Notes: generated by a model from the letters alone, not told the origin. A stretch of DNA of 64,000 nucleotides from Bacillota bacterium (GCA_023388055.1 JAEWGW010000025.1:248001-312000), one strand, 5' to 3'. Counted from the stretch's first letter, positions 24,097 through 33,314 are shown. Numbers and translations: made by a program.

Positions 24097-26037
24097 TTGA
24101 ATCAGAAGGATACATTGGAGTTTCATACTATACTTGAACGTCTGGCCGGATTGGCCATGTCGGAGGGTGCCAGAGAGAAGCTGCTTGCGCTGCAGCCGTC
24201 CTTACACGAAAGCCAATGCCGAAACAATATGCACGAAACGACGGAAGCGAGGAAGATGCTGGACGCCGTTGGCAATCCACCTCTTTCTCTGATGAAGGAG
24301 CTTGATCCGATTATAAGCTCGGTGCATCAGGGGGCGATGCTTTCTGCCGAACAGCTTTTGCATGTCGCTCAGTTTATAAGCTCCTGCAAACGGATGAAGG
24401 TTTATTTGAAAAAATCGGAATTTCTGAACGTGGATATTGCTTTCTATGGGGGCTCACTCCATGAATTGAACGAGCTCTATGCGGAGATTGAACGTTCCAT
24501 CCGCAATGGCATCGTTGACAGCAGCGCGTCCCCCGCCCTGCATCACGTCCGCCGAAAGCTGGAGAGTGCTGCTGCAGCTGTAAAAACCAAGCTTGCCGAG
24601 ATTCTCCGCAGCCATAAAGCATGGTTCGCCGACGGATACGTCACCACCCGTTCAGGCCGGTTCGTGCTTCCGGTGAAAAAGGAATACAAAAACCAGGTGA
24701 ATGGAACGGTTATCGAAGCATCGGGTACGGGCAGCACGTACTTTATTGAGCCAGCGTCGGTCAGGAAGCTGCAGGATGAAATAACCGTCCTGCAGCTGGA
24801 GGAGGAGGATGAGATCAGAAAAATCCTCTGTGCGCTTACTGCGCTGGTTGAAGAGCAAATCGCAGAAATCGAGCAGAACCGGGGGCATATGGAAACCCTG
24901 GATTTCATTTTTGCCAAAGCCAAACTCTCCGCGCAGATGCAGGCGATTCCCGTGCCGCTGACCACCGACCGGCAGATCATCATCCGGCAGGGCCGTCATC
25001 CAATGCTTAAGCAGGAGGCCTGTATTCCGCTGGATTTTCAGTTAGGCGGCGAATTTCAAGGGATTGTTATAACCGGGCCTAACACCGGCGGGAAAACCGT
25101 TGCCTTGAAAACGGTAGGGTTATTGTCGCTTATGGCGCAGAGCGGTCTGCATGTTCCCGCGGCTGAAGGAACCTCCTTTGGCATGAACAATGCCGTTTTA
25201 TGCGATATCGGAGATGGCCAGAGCATAACGGAGAACCTGTCCACCTTTTCCGCCCACTTAACAGGCATCATTCAGATTCTGGAGCATACGACAGATGAAA
25301 CTCTGGTGCTCCTGGATGAATTGGGCTCCGGCACCGATCCTGCCGAAGGTATGGGGCTGGCTATCGCTATCCTGGAGGAGCTCAGGCGCAAGAACTGCCT
25401 GTTTGTAGCGACGACCCACTATCCTCAGGTCAAGGAATTTGCCATGCAATCCAAGGGATTGATCAATGCCAGAATGGAATTCGACAGGGACACCTTGAAG
25501 CCGCTGTACAGCCTGAGCATTGGAGAAGCCGGCGAAAGCTGTGCCCTGCACATCGCCGAGCGTTTGGGCTTTCCGCCCCACATGCTGAAGCGTGCGTATG
25601 CGGAGGCTTATAAGCCCAATGGTACGCCCTTGCCGGAAGCGGTGCAGCGTTTGGACGCCAACGCAATCATGGACCCGAAGCCCGGGAGACTGGCGGTTCC
25701 CAAGCTGAAGAAGGATGCACCTCCCAAAAGTGTCCAGCATGGCGGACAAAAGTTTCAAATCGGCGATAGTGTAACGGTTTATCCGCAAAAGGAAATCGGG
25801 ATCATTTTTAAGCGTTCGGATGAAAGAGGAATGCTCGGCGTGCAAATAAAGGGAAAGAAGCAGTTCATCAAGCACAAAAGGCTGAAGCTGCTTGTTCCGG
25901 CAACCGAGCTGTATCCCGAGGACTACGATTTTTCCATTGTGTTCGACACGGTGGAGAACCGCAAAGCAAGACACCGGATGGGAAAAGGGCATCAGCCCGG
26001 ATTAACCGTCACCTACAAGGAGGATCATGACGCATGA
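24097..26037 (+). CDS. Short MutS2-like ATPase without Smr domain
   Basis: A 646-residue protein related to MutS2, the MutS branch that acts on branched DNA and on collided ribosomes. The N-terminal helical domain, the core YVTTRSGRFVLPVKKEYKN and the ATPase are present (Walker A GPNTGGKTV near 327-335, LVLLDELGSGTDPAEG near 403, TTHYPQVKEFA). After a short Pro/Lys linker comes a KOW-like domain (FQIGDSVTVYPQKEIGII), then an uncharacterised tail. The usual long coiled coil and the C-terminal Smr nuclease domain, with its LDLRG and HGKGTG motifs, are missing, so it is about 140 residues shorter than ordinary MutS2. It starts at TTG with GGGAGG 8 bases upstream. It overlaps the ABC gene by 4 bases. 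Its leader suggests ribosome-linked control. Confidence 0.8.
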   Translation: MNQKDTLEFHTILERLAGLAMSEGAREKLLALQPSLHESQCRNNMHETTEARKMLDAVGNPPLSLMKELDPIISSVHQGAMLSAEQLLHVAQFISSCKRMKVYLKKSEFLNVDIAFYGGSLHELNELYAEIERSIRNGIVDSSASPALHHVRRKLESAAAAVKTKLAEILRSHKAWFADGYVTTRSGRFVLPVKKEYKNQVNGTVIEASGTGSTYFIEPASVRKLQDEITVLQLEEEDEIRKILCALTALVEEQIAEIEQNRGHMETLDFIFAKAKLSAQMQAIPVPLTTDRQIIIRQGRHPMLKQEACIPLDFQLGGEFQGIVITGPNTGGKTVALKTVGLLSLMAQSGLHVPAAEGTSFGMNNAVLCDIGDGQSITENLSTFSAHLTGIIQILEHTTDETLVLLDELGSGTDPAEGMGLAIAILEELRRKNCLFVATTHYPQVKEFAMQSKGLINARMEFDRDTLKPLYSLSIGEAGESCALHIAERLGFPPHMLKRAYAEAYKPNGTPLPEAVQRLDANAIMDPKPGRLAVPKLKKDAPPKSVQHGGQKFQIGDSVTVYPQKEIGIIFKRSDERGMLGVQIKGKKQFIKHKRLKLLVPATELYPEDYDFSIVFDTVENRKARHRMGKGHQPGLTVTYKEDHDA

Positions 26038-27017
26038 TCATTCAAACTGCCCATCTCACGAAATCATACCGCCGCTTTGAAAAGGAGGAAGGTTTGCTTG
26101 GTAGCGTAAAAAGCCTTTTCCACCGCCAGTATGTAGACAAAACCGCAGTAGCTGACTTCAACCTTGAAGTAGAGAAGGGGGATTTTGTAGGATTGATCGG
26201 TCCCAACGGTGCTGGTAAAACAACCCTGATCAAAATGCTCACCGGCATTATTGCCAAAACATCTGGTGAACTATCTGTGCTGGGCTTCCACCCGAACAAG
26301 CTGGAAAATGCGCTGAAGCGCCAGTATGCCGTGGTCATGGGCCAAAAAAGCCAGCTGTTCTTCGAGCTGTCCGCGGCTGATACGTTTCTGCTGTTCAAGG
26401 AGCTATACAGTATTCCGGAGCAGGAATACCGCAGGAATCTGGGCTATTTTGTGGAGCTGTTCGGTGTGGAGGCCTATCTGAATGTGCAGGTAAGAACGCT
26501 GTCCCTGGGGGAGCGGATGAAGATGGAGCTGATAGCGGCCTTGCTTCATAATCCGAAGGTTTTGTTTCTGGATGAACCAACGATCGGGTTGGATGCCGTT
26601 GCCCAGAAGCAAATCCGCAGGTTTCTGAAAGAAGTTAATGCGGAAAAAGGCACGACGGTGCTGTTGACCTCTCATTACATGGAGGACATCTTGAGCTTAT
26701 GCAGAAGATGCGTAGTCATCAATGCGGGTACGAAGCTGTATGACGGCGATACAACGACCCTTTTTGAAAAGTACCAAACCCATAAAAAAATTAGTGTGGC
26801 CTTTGAGGAGGAGACGGAGGTTGAACTAAAAGAGGAGGTGGACATCATGGAGCAAAACCCGTTTATGCTTTCGTTTATGGTCAGAAAAGAGCGGGCACAG
26901 TTCATCCTCAAGGAATTGATGAATCGCTACAGCATCCGTGATGTAACCGTTGAGGAAGAGGATATCGGAAATGTGGTGGAACGCATCTATAATGACCGCG
27001 GAAGGCCATGCATATGA
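26034..27017 (+). CDS. ABC-2 type exporter, ATP-binding protein
   Basis: A 327-residue cytosolic ATPase. Walker A GPNGAGKTT lies near 56-64, the signature is TLSLGERMKMEL near 153-164, Walker B is VLFLDEPTIGLD, and the H-loop is LLTSHYMED. The C-terminal 80 residues form the extra domain typical of drug or viologen exporters of the ABC-2 class. ATG overlaps the preceding stop in an ATGA junction, so it is co-translated with the MutS2-like gene. It would energise the two permeases that follow. Confidence 0.88.
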   Translation: MIIQTAHLTKSYRRFEKEEGLLGSVKSLFHRQYVDKTAVADFNLEVEKGDFVGLIGPNGAGKTTLIKMLTGIIAKTSGELSVLGFHPNKLENALKRQYAVVMGQKSQLFFELSAADTFLLFKELYSIPEQEYRRNLGYFVELFGVEAYLNVQVRTLSLGERMKMELIAALLHNPKVLFLDEPTIGLDAVAQKQIRRFLKEVNAEKGTTVLLTSHYMEDILSLCRRCVVINAGTKLYDGDTTTLFEKYQTHKKISVAFEEETEVELKEEVDIMEQNPFMLSFMVRKERAQFILKELMNRYSIRDVTVEEEDIGNVVERIYNDRGRPCI

Positions 27018-27808
27018 GGAAATATATTGAAATTTCCAAAATTATCTTCAAAGCCCAGCTGGCATGGCGGTTTGATATTGCTTTTAATATGCTGTTTACC
27101 ATCACCAAGATCCTGTTCGCTTACATTCTGTGGGGGGCAATTTTTGGAGAAAAAAATGAGGTTGCCGGATTTACCTACAATACGATGCTAAGCTATTATG
27201 TGATCAGCTCGTTTCTGTCCCAACTGGATATGTCAAACGGGGTCAGCGGTGAAATCTCCGCTCGCATCCGCGACGGGTCATTTTCCAAGTATATGGTTAT
27301 CCCGTCCCAGGTATTGGGGAATTTTATCGCGCGAACTGTGGGGGCAGCTGCCTTCTATATGCTGTTTAATCTGGCGGCGGCCCTGGTTTGGACTGTGATA
27401 TTCCGGATCAGGCTTGTCCTGACGGCGGGCCCTGTCGCAATTGTCTCTGCTGTAATCATGGTTGTTCTGGGTCTGCTATTTATGATTCAGCTGAACTTTT
27501 TGCTGGGCATACTGGCCTTTAAATTCCAGGATATCGGCTTGTTTCTGATGATCAAAGGAATGATGGTCGCTTTTATAACCGGGACCATGATGCCTCTGAG
27601 CCTGCTGCCGCCGGGCATACAAGAGGGGATGCGCTTGTTTCCCTTTTATTACGTAACCTATCTCCCCTCTATGCTGCTTGTTGGCAGGAATCATGATGAA
27701 ATCGCAGCAGGACTTATCACGCTGTCGGTGTGGGTGCTGCTGTTTATTCCGATTAACCGGATGGCGTATAACCGGCTGCGTATCCGGTATGATGGGGTGG
27801 GTATATGA
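27014..27808 (+). CDS. ABC-2 type exporter permease, first subunit
   Basis: A 264-residue integral membrane protein with about six hydrophobic segments (for example ITKILFAYILWGAIFG, FYMLFNLAAALVWTVIF, GPVAIVSAVIMVVLGLLFMIQLNFLLGILAF). The block DGSFSKYMVIP is typical of the ABC2_membrane_6 family. The ATG at 27014 is chosen for its 8-base spacing to GGAAGG; an in-frame ATG at 27008 lies too close. Its start overlaps the ATPase stop. It forms a heterodimeric channel with the next gene product. Confidence 0.85.
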   Translation: MRKYIEISKIIFKAQLAWRFDIAFNMLFTITKILFAYILWGAIFGEKNEVAGFTYNTMLSYYVISSFLSQLDMSNGVSGEISARIRDGSFSKYMVIPSQVLGNFIARTVGAAAFYMLFNLAAALVWTVIFRIRLVLTAGPVAIVSAVIMVVLGLLFMIQLNFLLGILAFKFQDIGLFLMIKGMMVAFITGTMMPLSLLPPGIQEGMRLFPFYYVTYLPSMLLVGRNHDEIAAGLITLSVWVLLFIPINRMAYNRLRIRYDGVGI

Positions 27809-28599
27809 GTCTGGGTAAACAACTGCGCATCATTCTGATCCTTTTCAAAATGAAATTATCCCACATGATGGTATTTCGGCTGTCTTTTTTCGGAGCGTTC
27901 TTTGTTGACGGCAGCTTGTTTGTCGTACAGCTTCTGGTCTTTACTTCCATATACTCGCAAGTCGATTCCATAGGAGGCTGGACCCAAGGAGAAATGTACA
28001 TTTTTATCGGAACCTTTTCCCTGATTAATGCGCTCAATATGGTCCTGTTCTTCTTCGGAATAAACGGTATTCCCGCCAAGATAGCCAACGGCAACCTGGA
28101 CCACTATTTGACCAAACCTATGAACCCCTTGCTGCGGCTTACCTTTGAGAATATCAATCCCGGCTCCGTTCCCTTACTATTCCTGAGTATGGGGATTATC
28201 GGCTATGGCCTGTCACAGACAACCGTGGATATGACGGTTTGGAATATGGGGGGGTATGCGCTGCTGGTGCTGTTGATGACGGTTCTTTGGTATGACGTGG
28301 GGCTGATTCTGCGGACTATTCCATTTTTTGTTATCTCTGCGGGAAACATCACAAGGGTGGAGGAGCTGCTGGAGCTATGCATGAAGGTACCAGGAACCCT
28401 ATTCAAGGGAGCATTCAAGGTGCTGTTCTACTTCGTGCTGCCGTATGGAATCATGTCAACCCTGCCTACCCAATTTATTGCCGGGAGGCTGGGAGCAGCC
28501 GGTATCATGTACGGGCTGCTGGCAGTGGTATGCTTTACTTTTATTGCGCTATGGTTCTGGAGCTTTGGACTCCGGCATTACAAAAGCGCGAGCAGCTAA
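27805..28599 (+). CDS. ABC-2 type exporter permease, second subunit
   Basis: A 264-residue membrane protein with about six hydrophobic segments and the family block GNLDHYLTKPMNPLLRL. It resembles the first subunit in layout but not closely in sequence, as in heterodimeric ABC-2 exporters. ATGA overlap with the previous gene. A terminator follows, so the operon is mutS2-like gene, ATPase, permease, permease. The substrate is not known; a toxic compound is likely if the leader acts as a sensor of ribosome inhibition. Confidence 0.85.
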   Translation: MSLGKQLRIILILFKMKLSHMMVFRLSFFGAFFVDGSLFVVQLLVFTSIYSQVDSIGGWTQGEMYIFIGTFSLINALNMVLFFFGINGIPAKIANGNLDHYLTKPMNPLLRLTFENINPGSVPLLFLSMGIIGYGLSQTTVDMTVWNMGGYALLVLLMTVLWYDVGLILRTIPFFVISAGNITRVEELLELCMKVPGTLFKGAFKVLFYFVLPYGIMSTLPTQFIAGRLGAAGIMYGLLAVVCFTFIALWFWSFGLRHYKSASS

Positions 28600-28642
28600 A
28601 TCAAGTGGTTGATGCTGGTTCAATGTTTAGCAACTAATGACA

Positions 28643-28675
28643 AGAGGTGCTCTGTAAAAAGGGCCCCTCTTTTTC
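28643..28675 (+). terminator. Terminator of the mutS2-like/ABC-2 operon
   Basis: AGAGG and CCTCT arms with partial pairing of the inner bases, followed by TTTTT, 43 bases after the last permease gene. Confidence 0.65.
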
Positions 28676-28809
28676 TGCGTTCTGATGCTAGACGCCAGCA
28701 AAAAAATGCTAGCTTCCTTTACCCGTATCCACAGGTTTTTCGGTACTATATACTTAGGTGGAAGTAAAGTGGAAGTTAGGTGGAACGCTCACCGTATAGC
28801 TGCTAGAAA

Positions 28810-28823
28810 TGAAATCGCTTACA
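28810..28823 (+). promoter_or_regulatory. cre site (CcpA operator), perfect match
   Basis: TGAAATCGCTTACA matches every position of the Bacillus consensus TGWAANCGNTNWCA. It lies 34 bases before the start of the xylose sensor gene, so glucose should repress the sensor trio through CcpA. Confidence 0.8.
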
Positions 28824-28856
28824 ATGTGTTTCAGCCGAATTGAGGGGGACAAAAGC

Positions 28857-29852
28857 TTGACGGATAAAAAGTGGCTGATCGGCAGCCTGGTGGTGCTGGC
28901 TGTTTTTTCGTATTTTATGACCAGCTTCGCCCAGGAAACCATCAAAATTACCCGGATCACGGACCAGCTGCGGGGCGGCAGCCAGCCTGCGGGCCAGGAG
29001 CGGCACATCGTGCTGATCGAGCAGGAGCAGGGGCATCCTTATTGGCAATTGGTGGAGCAAGGGGCCATTAAAGCCGCGGAGGAGGCACACATCGCCATCG
29101 AGTGTATCGGACCGGTCCGCAACAATATGGAGGAGCAGCTGAAGCTGCTGGAGAAGGCCATCGCATCCCGGGTGGACGGCATTATCGTGCAGGGGCTGAA
29201 CCAGGCCAAGTTTAACCCGGTCATCAATAAGGCGGTGGAGCGGGGTATACCGGTGGTTACAGTGGATACGGATGCGCCGGACAGCAAACGGATGGCCTTT
29301 GTCGGGACAGATAATCTGGAGGCGGGCCGGAAGCTGGGGCAGCTGGTGGTGAAGGCCACTGGGGGAATCGGAAAAATCGGCGTTATTATCGGCAGCGAAA
29401 GTGCGGAAAACCAGCTCCAGCGGCTGGAAGGGATAAAAAGTGTGATCCGGGAATACCCGGAGCTTACCGTTGTGGATGTCCGGTCCTCTAATATCTCTAT
29501 GATGGAGGCCATCCAACAGGCTGCGGAGATGCTGCAAAGCCACCCGGAAATTACCGTCATGGTAGGGACCAGCGCGACAGATGCCTTGGGCATTCTCCAA
29601 TCGGCCAGGAGCTTGAAGCGTAAGGACATACAGATCATCGGCTTCGATGATCTGCCGGATACGATTCACGCCATCCGCAATGGGGAGATTTTGGCCACTG
29701 TTGTTCAGCAGCCCTACCGGATGGGAGAGCTGTCGGTGCAGCTGCTGAAGAACCATTTTGACGGGAAACCCTTCCAGGATATTCGTTATACCAATGCAGA
29801 TGTGATGGACCGCAGCAGCCCGCCGGTGGCCGACGGAGGTAAAACCCCATGA
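28857..29852 (+). CDS. Membrane-anchored sugar-sensing binding protein (XylFII-like)
   Basis: A 331-residue periplasmic-binding-protein-like sensor with one N-terminal membrane segment (WLIGSLVVLAVFSYFM) and the type I fold of ribose/xylose-binding proteins: GHPYWQLVEQGAIKAAEE, IIVQGLN, PVVTVDTDAP, FVGTDNLEAG, IIGFDDLPDT. It has no lipobox, so it stays anchored as a sensor. Gene order (binding protein, LytS kinase, YesN regulator, then XylFGH transporter) matches the XylFII-LytS-YesN xylose-sensing system described in Clostridium. TTG at 28857 has GAGGGGGA 6 bases upstream. The sugar is inferred from context. It overlaps the kinase gene by 4 bases. Confidence 0.78.
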   Translation: MTDKKWLIGSLVVLAVFSYFMTSFAQETIKITRITDQLRGGSQPAGQERHIVLIEQEQGHPYWQLVEQGAIKAAEEAHIAIECIGPVRNNMEEQLKLLEKAIASRVDGIIVQGLNQAKFNPVINKAVERGIPVVTVDTDAPDSKRMAFVGTDNLEAGRKLGQLVVKATGGIGKIGVIIGSESAENQLQRLEGIKSVIREYPELTVVDVRSSNISMMEAIQQAAEMLQSHPEITVMVGTSATDALGILQSARSLKRKDIQIIGFDDLPDTIHAIRNGEILATVVQQPYRMGELSVQLLKNHFDGKPFQDIRYTNADVMDRSSPPVADGGKTP

Positions 29853-31306
29853 GCATTCATAAGAAAATGTTCATCTTCATTCCCTTACTGGCCCTGCTGA
29901 TGAGCTTCGTCAGTTATTTTATCTTCAATAGCAGCCGCAATGTTCAGGAGACCTATTCGGTGATGATGGACCGCCTTCTGCTCTACAAGCAGGTTTCCCG
30001 GGAGAGTAAGGAGGTCATGCGTTATCTGAACCGTTATGTCATCCAGCTGGATGCCGAGAGTTATCCGGAGCTGGAGCGGCATGTTAAGGGGCTGCGGGAG
30101 CTAAGAGGAAACATCGGAGAGATGGAGAAGAATGTTTCCAACATACTCCAGGTAGAGAATTATGTGAATATGATGGATACGTTCCTCGATCAGACATGGG
30201 AGCTTCTGACCAGTATGGAGCTGGATTCCAAAACCAAGGCGGTGGCGTATCTTCAGGCGGAGCAGACCTCCCGGTATATTGCCGAGGACGGGCAGGCGCT
30301 GGTTGATCTGGAGCTGGAGCATTACCGGCCGCTCTACGAGGATATTATGGGCTCCAACAAACGCATCAACCGGATCGGGGTGTATCTGGTGTTTACGGTG
30401 GCGGTGCTGAGCGTTGTGATTTCCTTGTGGCTGTCCTCCAGCATCAGCGGGCCGATCCGCCGTCTGGTGCTGACTGCCAAGCAGATTTCCAAGGGGAAAT
30501 GGGATACCAAGGCGCCAGATATGCACACGGGGGACGAGATCGGGATTTTGTGCCAAACCTTCAATCAGATGCTGGATAATATCCGCGATCTAATGGAGAA
30601 GAACGTCAAAAGTATGGAGAAGGACCGGCTGGTCAAGGAACTGGAGCTGAAGACGCTGCAGAGTCAGATCAATCCCCACTTCCTGTTTAATACCCTGAAT
30701 GCTGTTGCCAAGCTGGCCTATCTGGAGGGGGCGGAAAAAACCAGCGACCTGACGGTTTCTGTTTCCCGGCTGCTCCGTTATAATCTCCAGAAGCTGAATC
30801 ATCCCGTAACCCTGCGTGAAGAGATGGAGCATGCGGGGGAATACATGGCCATTCAGAAGGCCCGCTTCCGGGAGCGGATCCGGTTCGAGACTGAGATTGA
30901 CGAGGGGGTGCTGGATCAGGCGGTGCCCTGTCTGACTCTGCAGCCGATTCTGGAGAATGCCCTGATTCATGGTGTGGAAAATATGGAGGAGGGTGCCACG
31001 CTTATGCTGCGCATCGCCAATTCCGGCTCCCGGGTTCTGATTGAAATCAAGGATAACGGGGCGGGAATGGACGAAAAGACGCGGATGAAGCTGCTCCATT
31101 CCTGGGCGGAGGATGTTGCGGTCCCCTTCGGCAGCAAGGCGGGCTCTACCGGGCTGGGAACGGCCAATGTGTTTAAACGGCTGCACTTATTCTTTGACGG
31201 CGGGGAGCAGATTGATATCGAAAGCAGCCTGGGCGCGGGGACGACGGTCCGGTTTCAGCTGCCTGTGCGGCCCCATTCCCCGGGAAGGGAGGAAAGCCAT
31301 GTATAA
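29849..31306 (+). CDS. LytS/YesM-type sensor histidine kinase
   Basis: A 485-residue kinase with two membrane segments (near 8-27 and 175-197, the latter LVFTVAVLSVVISLWL), a HAMP linker (PIRRLVLTAKQISKGKWDTKAP), the His_kinase block LQSQINPHFLFNTLNAVAKLA with His277, and an ATPase domain (ENALIHGVENMEEGA, DNGAGMDEKT). It probably receives the signal from the membrane-anchored binding protein, with which it is co-translated. It passes phosphate to the regulator whose start overlaps its end. Confidence 0.88.
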   Translation: MSIHKKMFIFIPLLALLMSFVSYFIFNSSRNVQETYSVMMDRLLLYKQVSRESKEVMRYLNRYVIQLDAESYPELERHVKGLRELRGNIGEMEKNVSNILQVENYVNMMDTFLDQTWELLTSMELDSKTKAVAYLQAEQTSRYIAEDGQALVDLELEHYRPLYEDIMGSNKRINRIGVYLVFTVAVLSVVISLWLSSSISGPIRRLVLTAKQISKGKWDTKAPDMHTGDEIGILCQTFNQMLDNIRDLMEKNVKSMEKDRLVKELELKTLQSQINPHFLFNTLNAVAKLAYLEGAEKTSDLTVSVSRLLRYNLQKLNHPVTLREEMEHAGEYMAIQKARFRERIRFETEIDEGVLDQAVPCLTLQPILENALIHGVENMEEGATLMLRIANSGSRVLIEIKDNGAGMDEKTRMKLLHSWAEDVAVPFGSKAGSTGLGTANVFKRLHLFFDGGEQIDIESSLGAGTTVRFQLPVRPHSPGREESHV

Positions 31307-32867
31307 GCTTATGATCGCGGATGACGAGGCGCTGGAGCGGGAGGGCCTGGAGATGATGACAAGGCGTATGCTGCCGGATATGTTCACCTACGTCCATGCG
31401 GAGAATGGCCGCAAGGCGATTCAGCTGGCGGAGGAGGAGCGTCCGGATTTTATCTTCATGGATATCAAGATGCCGGGGATTCAGGGGCTGGATGCCATCC
31501 GGGAAATCCGCAAGCGCCAGCCGGAGGCCAGGGTGGTGCTGGTGACGGCGCATGATTTTTTTGCTTATGCCAAGGAGGCGGTCTCCTTGGGGGTGAAGGA
31601 ATATATTCTGAAGCCTGCCAAACGCGAGGAGCTGCTGGAGGTGCTCCACCGCTTGATGATTGAGAAGGAGGGGGAGCGGAGCCGGCGGGCGGAGGAGCTG
31701 TTGCTGAGGGAGAAGCTGTCCCGGCTGCTTCCGTTGGTGGAGAATGAGCTGACCCTGATGCTGATGACGGATTGTGTGCTGGAGACGGACCTGTCCCATT
31801 TGACGGGACTGGCCGGGCTGCAGTGGAGCACCGGCTATGCTATGGTGCTGGCGTTCCCTCTGGGCGAGGCGGGATGGGAGGTTTTCCGCCAGGTTCGGCA
31901 GGAGCTCTACAATAGCTTCAAGTCGTATGCCAAGTCGCGGCTTGCCTGTATGGTCAGTCCTCTTCTGGGCAACAAAATTGCGGTGATGGTGCCGGTGGCG
32001 GAGCGGGGAGCCGGCTTCACTCAACGGGTGGAGGCCGTGCGCCGGGGGGAGGAGTTCCTCGATTATGTGCATAACCGCTTCGGGTTGACTCCCATTATCG
32101 GCATCGGCCCTCTTGCCGAGGGCGTCCACGGGCTTCGGGATTCGTACCGGGCGGCGTCCTTATCGGCATCGGCAGTGCCATCCGACTCCCAGGTGCGCAT
32201 AAGGCATGCCGAGGATATGCGCCAGCCGGAGGAGCAGGAGCTGGCGGCTGAGCTGGAGCAGGGCCTTCTGGAGGCGATGAGAAGGCAGCAGGCCGAGGAG
32301 GCGCGTTGGCGGATCAGCCAAATTCTGGATAGCCTCTTCGCCATAGCGCCGGGCGATATGATCCGCTGCCGCAACGAGCTATGCGCCATGCTTCTGTCTG
32401 CCGCCCGGCGTCTGCCGGTGCGGGTGCCCCGGGAGCTGCTGACGGAGCTGGCTGCGGCAGAGGGGGAGGAGGCGCTGCGGCATACGGCGGCCGAGCAGGT
32501 GGAGAAGCTGCTGGCCGCCATGTCGGCAGAGCGGGAGCAGCGGCAGCAGCATGTGATTGAGCGGGCCAAGCTGTATATGGAGCAATGGTACAAAACCGAT
32601 GTGTCCATGGAGCAGACGGCTGAATCGGTGAATCTGAGCCCGTATTATTTCAGCAAGGTGTTCAAGCAGTACACGGGTGAGAATTTCACCGATTATCTGA
32701 CCCGGCTGCGGATTGACGAGGCCAAGCGTCTGTTGGCGGACGGGGAGCTTAGCTTCAAGGAGATTTGCTACGAGGTGGGGTATAATGACCCCAATTATTT
32801 CAGCCGCATCTTCAAAAAAACCACCGGCGTGACGCCGACAGAATACCGCCAGCAAGGGGCGGAATAA
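31299..32867 (+). CDS. YesN-type response regulator, AraC output
   Basis: A 522-residue regulator. The receiver domain has acidic residues in MIADDEALEREG, phospho-acceptor Asp55 in FMDIKMPG and Lys in YILKPAKRE. A middle domain of about 280 residues follows. The C-terminal AraC-type double helix-turn-helix is at about 420-520 (SPYYFSKVFKQYTGENFTDYLTRLRIDEAKRLL, then GYNDPNYFSRIFKKTTGVTPTEYR). The ATG at 31299 has GGGAGGAAAG upstream and overlaps the kinase gene. It is the likely activator of the xylF-xylG-xylH genes downstream. Confidence 0.9.
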   Translation: MYKLMIADDEALEREGLEMMTRRMLPDMFTYVHAENGRKAIQLAEEERPDFIFMDIKMPGIQGLDAIREIRKRQPEARVVLVTAHDFFAYAKEAVSLGVKEYILKPAKREELLEVLHRLMIEKEGERSRRAEELLLREKLSRLLPLVENELTLMLMTDCVLETDLSHLTGLAGLQWSTGYAMVLAFPLGEAGWEVFRQVRQELYNSFKSYAKSRLACMVSPLLGNKIAVMVPVAERGAGFTQRVEAVRRGEEFLDYVHNRFGLTPIIGIGPLAEGVHGLRDSYRAASLSASAVPSDSQVRIRHAEDMRQPEEQELAAELEQGLLEAMRRQQAEEARWRISQILDSLFAIAPGDMIRCRNELCAMLLSAARRLPVRVPRELLTELAAAEGEEALRHTAAEQVEKLLAAMSAEREQRQQHVIERAKLYMEQWYKTDVSMEQTAESVNLSPYYFSKVFKQYTGENFTDYLTRLRIDEAKRLLADGELSFKEICYEVGYNDPNYFSRIFKKTTGVTPTEYRQQGAE

Positions 32868-32876
32868 TGGTTTCGG

Positions 32877-32918
32877 AATGCTCCCGCGCAGCCGTTCTGG
32901 CTGGGGGAGCATTTTTTT
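32877..32918 (+). terminator. Terminator of the sensor operon
   Basis: AATGCTCCC and GGGAGCATT arms with inner CAGCC/GGCTG pairs, followed by seven T. It lies 10 bases after the regulator stop. Confidence 0.85.
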
Positions 32919-33004
32919 GCGGCCTCACAAGGTCTCGCGACTGAACCCGGGCCCCGTATTAAACCCGGGTTCCTGCGACTGAACCGGGCCCCCGCTGCCA
33001 CTTA

Positions 33005-33183
33005 TATATGAAAAACCGAGTTTAAACTGCCTAACTGGTGCTCCAGTGACCAATCGTATATGAAAAAACGAGTATAAACCGCCTAACTGGGGCTCCGGCG
33101 ACCAATCGTATATGAAAAACCGAGTATAAACCGCCGAATTGGGGCTCCCGCGACCATTTATGTATGAAAAACCGAGTACAATG
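33005..33183. repeat. 52-bp tandem repeat, about 3.4 copies
   Basis: Units start at 33005, 33057, 33109 and 33161, each with TATATGAAAAACCGAGTATA or a close variant, then ACTGGGGCTCC and GCGACCA. The period is exactly 52. Single-base differences between units show divergence. A related motif in both orientations occurs at 48091-48270. The rest of the gap 32868-33453 holds the terminator before it and a cre-like site after it. Confidence 0.85.
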
Positions 33184-33300
33184 TGTTGACTAGCGGCCGT
33201 TGGACCAAACCGAGCACACCCGCCGCTGCTCCGTGCCCCCGAGACCAACAACACATTTGTGCTGAAAGCTGCCAAAATAGTGCTTGCTCTGCAAATCTAT

Positions 33301-33314
33301 TGTATGCGCTTTCA
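33301..33314 (+). promoter_or_regulatory. cre-like site upstream of xylF
   Basis: TGTATGCGCTTTCA differs from the cre consensus at one position. It lies 140 bases upstream of xylF. Catabolite repression of the transporter would parallel that of the sensor. Confidence 0.6.

Noticed and set aside
33005..33183. Possible CRISPR array
   Set aside because: Units are contiguous 52-bp tandem copies without variable spacers, and no cas genes are near.
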